64,000 nt of DNA. It comes from Marinilabiliales bacterium (GTDB lineage Bacteria > Bacteroidota > Bacteroidia > Bacteroidales > ML635J-15). Positions 63,939 through 64,000 of the stretch are shown one piece after another (position 1 is the stretch's first letter; each line of letters begins with the position of its first letter). The notes under the pieces are model-generated. The model was given only the letters and a program-made list of their open reading frames with translations. It had not been told where the DNA came from and searched no databases. A program made the position numbers and the translations under genes. The DNA lies in the NCBI GenBank assembly GCA_002869385.1, contig PKTB01000022.1:186001-250000 (forward strand), given 5' to 3'.

Positions 63939-64000
63939 ATTGTTTTACTTTTTTATTTGTTATTTACAAGTTTACGAAAATAGGAATTTTTTTTCATTTA

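Noticed and set aside
1..64000. A new genetic code with TAA/TAG read as Glu
   Set aside because: At first most interrupted sites looked like Glu. But Ser (iorB) and Gly at a TGA (lipase) also occur, and the same codons end many intact genes, so one point-mutation mechanism explains more.

Overview
The window is AT-rich DNA from a Bacteroidota bacterium, most likely of the Bacteroidales/Marinilabiliales type. The evidence is a set of secreted proteins ending in type IX secretion system (T9SS) type A sorting domains (YPNPF… motifs), -7 promoter boxes of the form TAnnTTTG, a GWxTD lipoprotein next to rlmB, a DoxX/tpiA/prmA cluster, and an anaerobe-style iorAB pair. No rRNA, tRNA, CRISPR array, phage or transposase gene was found. 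Almost every gene has a recognisable chromosomal role.

Layout. 1-9 kb: a glycosyltransferase, PhoH-like ATPase, small outer-membrane protein, M20 dipeptidase, zinc-ribbon protein, U32 peptidase, c-di-AMP cyclase (cdaA) and folP. 9.4-20 kb: a forward run tmk, DoxX/thioredoxin-like membrane protein, tpiA, prmA, a 1500-residue secreted protein, a GWxTD lipoprotein and rlmB. 20-27 kb: a receiver protein, photolyase, secreted YD-type protein, GT4 glycosyltransferase, then a translationally coupled histidine kinase, response regulator and T9SS beta-helix protein. 27-50.5 kb: a reverse-strand surface-protein block with a 519-residue T9SS protein, two giant modular proteins (about 3594 and 3176 residues) built of fibronectin III, anchor, Ig-like and GEVED repeats, and a small secreted protein leading the second giant. 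50.8-64 kb: fabI, a lipoprotein/ABC transporter operon, glyA, an Ldh_2-type dehydrogenase, a lipase/glpK operon, dnaX and iorB/iorA.

The outstanding property is that 17 of about 38 genes carry in-frame stop codons (19 in all: 15 TAA, 3 TAG, 1 TGA), including normally essential genes such as fabI, folP and dxr-like housekeeping neighbours tpiA and rlmB. Reading continues in the same frame after every one, with no frameshift anywhere. Where family motifs reveal the lost residue it is Glu, Ser or Gly, and each change is a single G>T or C>A on the coding strand. The same transversion explains a series of odd residues at near-invariant motif positions in the unbroken genes. Either the assembled sequence carries G:C to T:A (8-oxoguanine type) errors, or the lineage is a strong mutator. 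Simple codon reassignment does not fit. I annotate interrupted genes as single coding regions and give each stop position.

Other points of interest are a canonical -1 frameshift signal in dnaX (slippery A AAA AAG, 7-nt spacer, 7-bp stem, immediate -1-frame stop), exact 834-bp and 798-bp coding repeats in the giant proteins, a terminator-like hairpin in the leader of the largest gene, and a two-component system translationally fused to its probable secreted neighbour.
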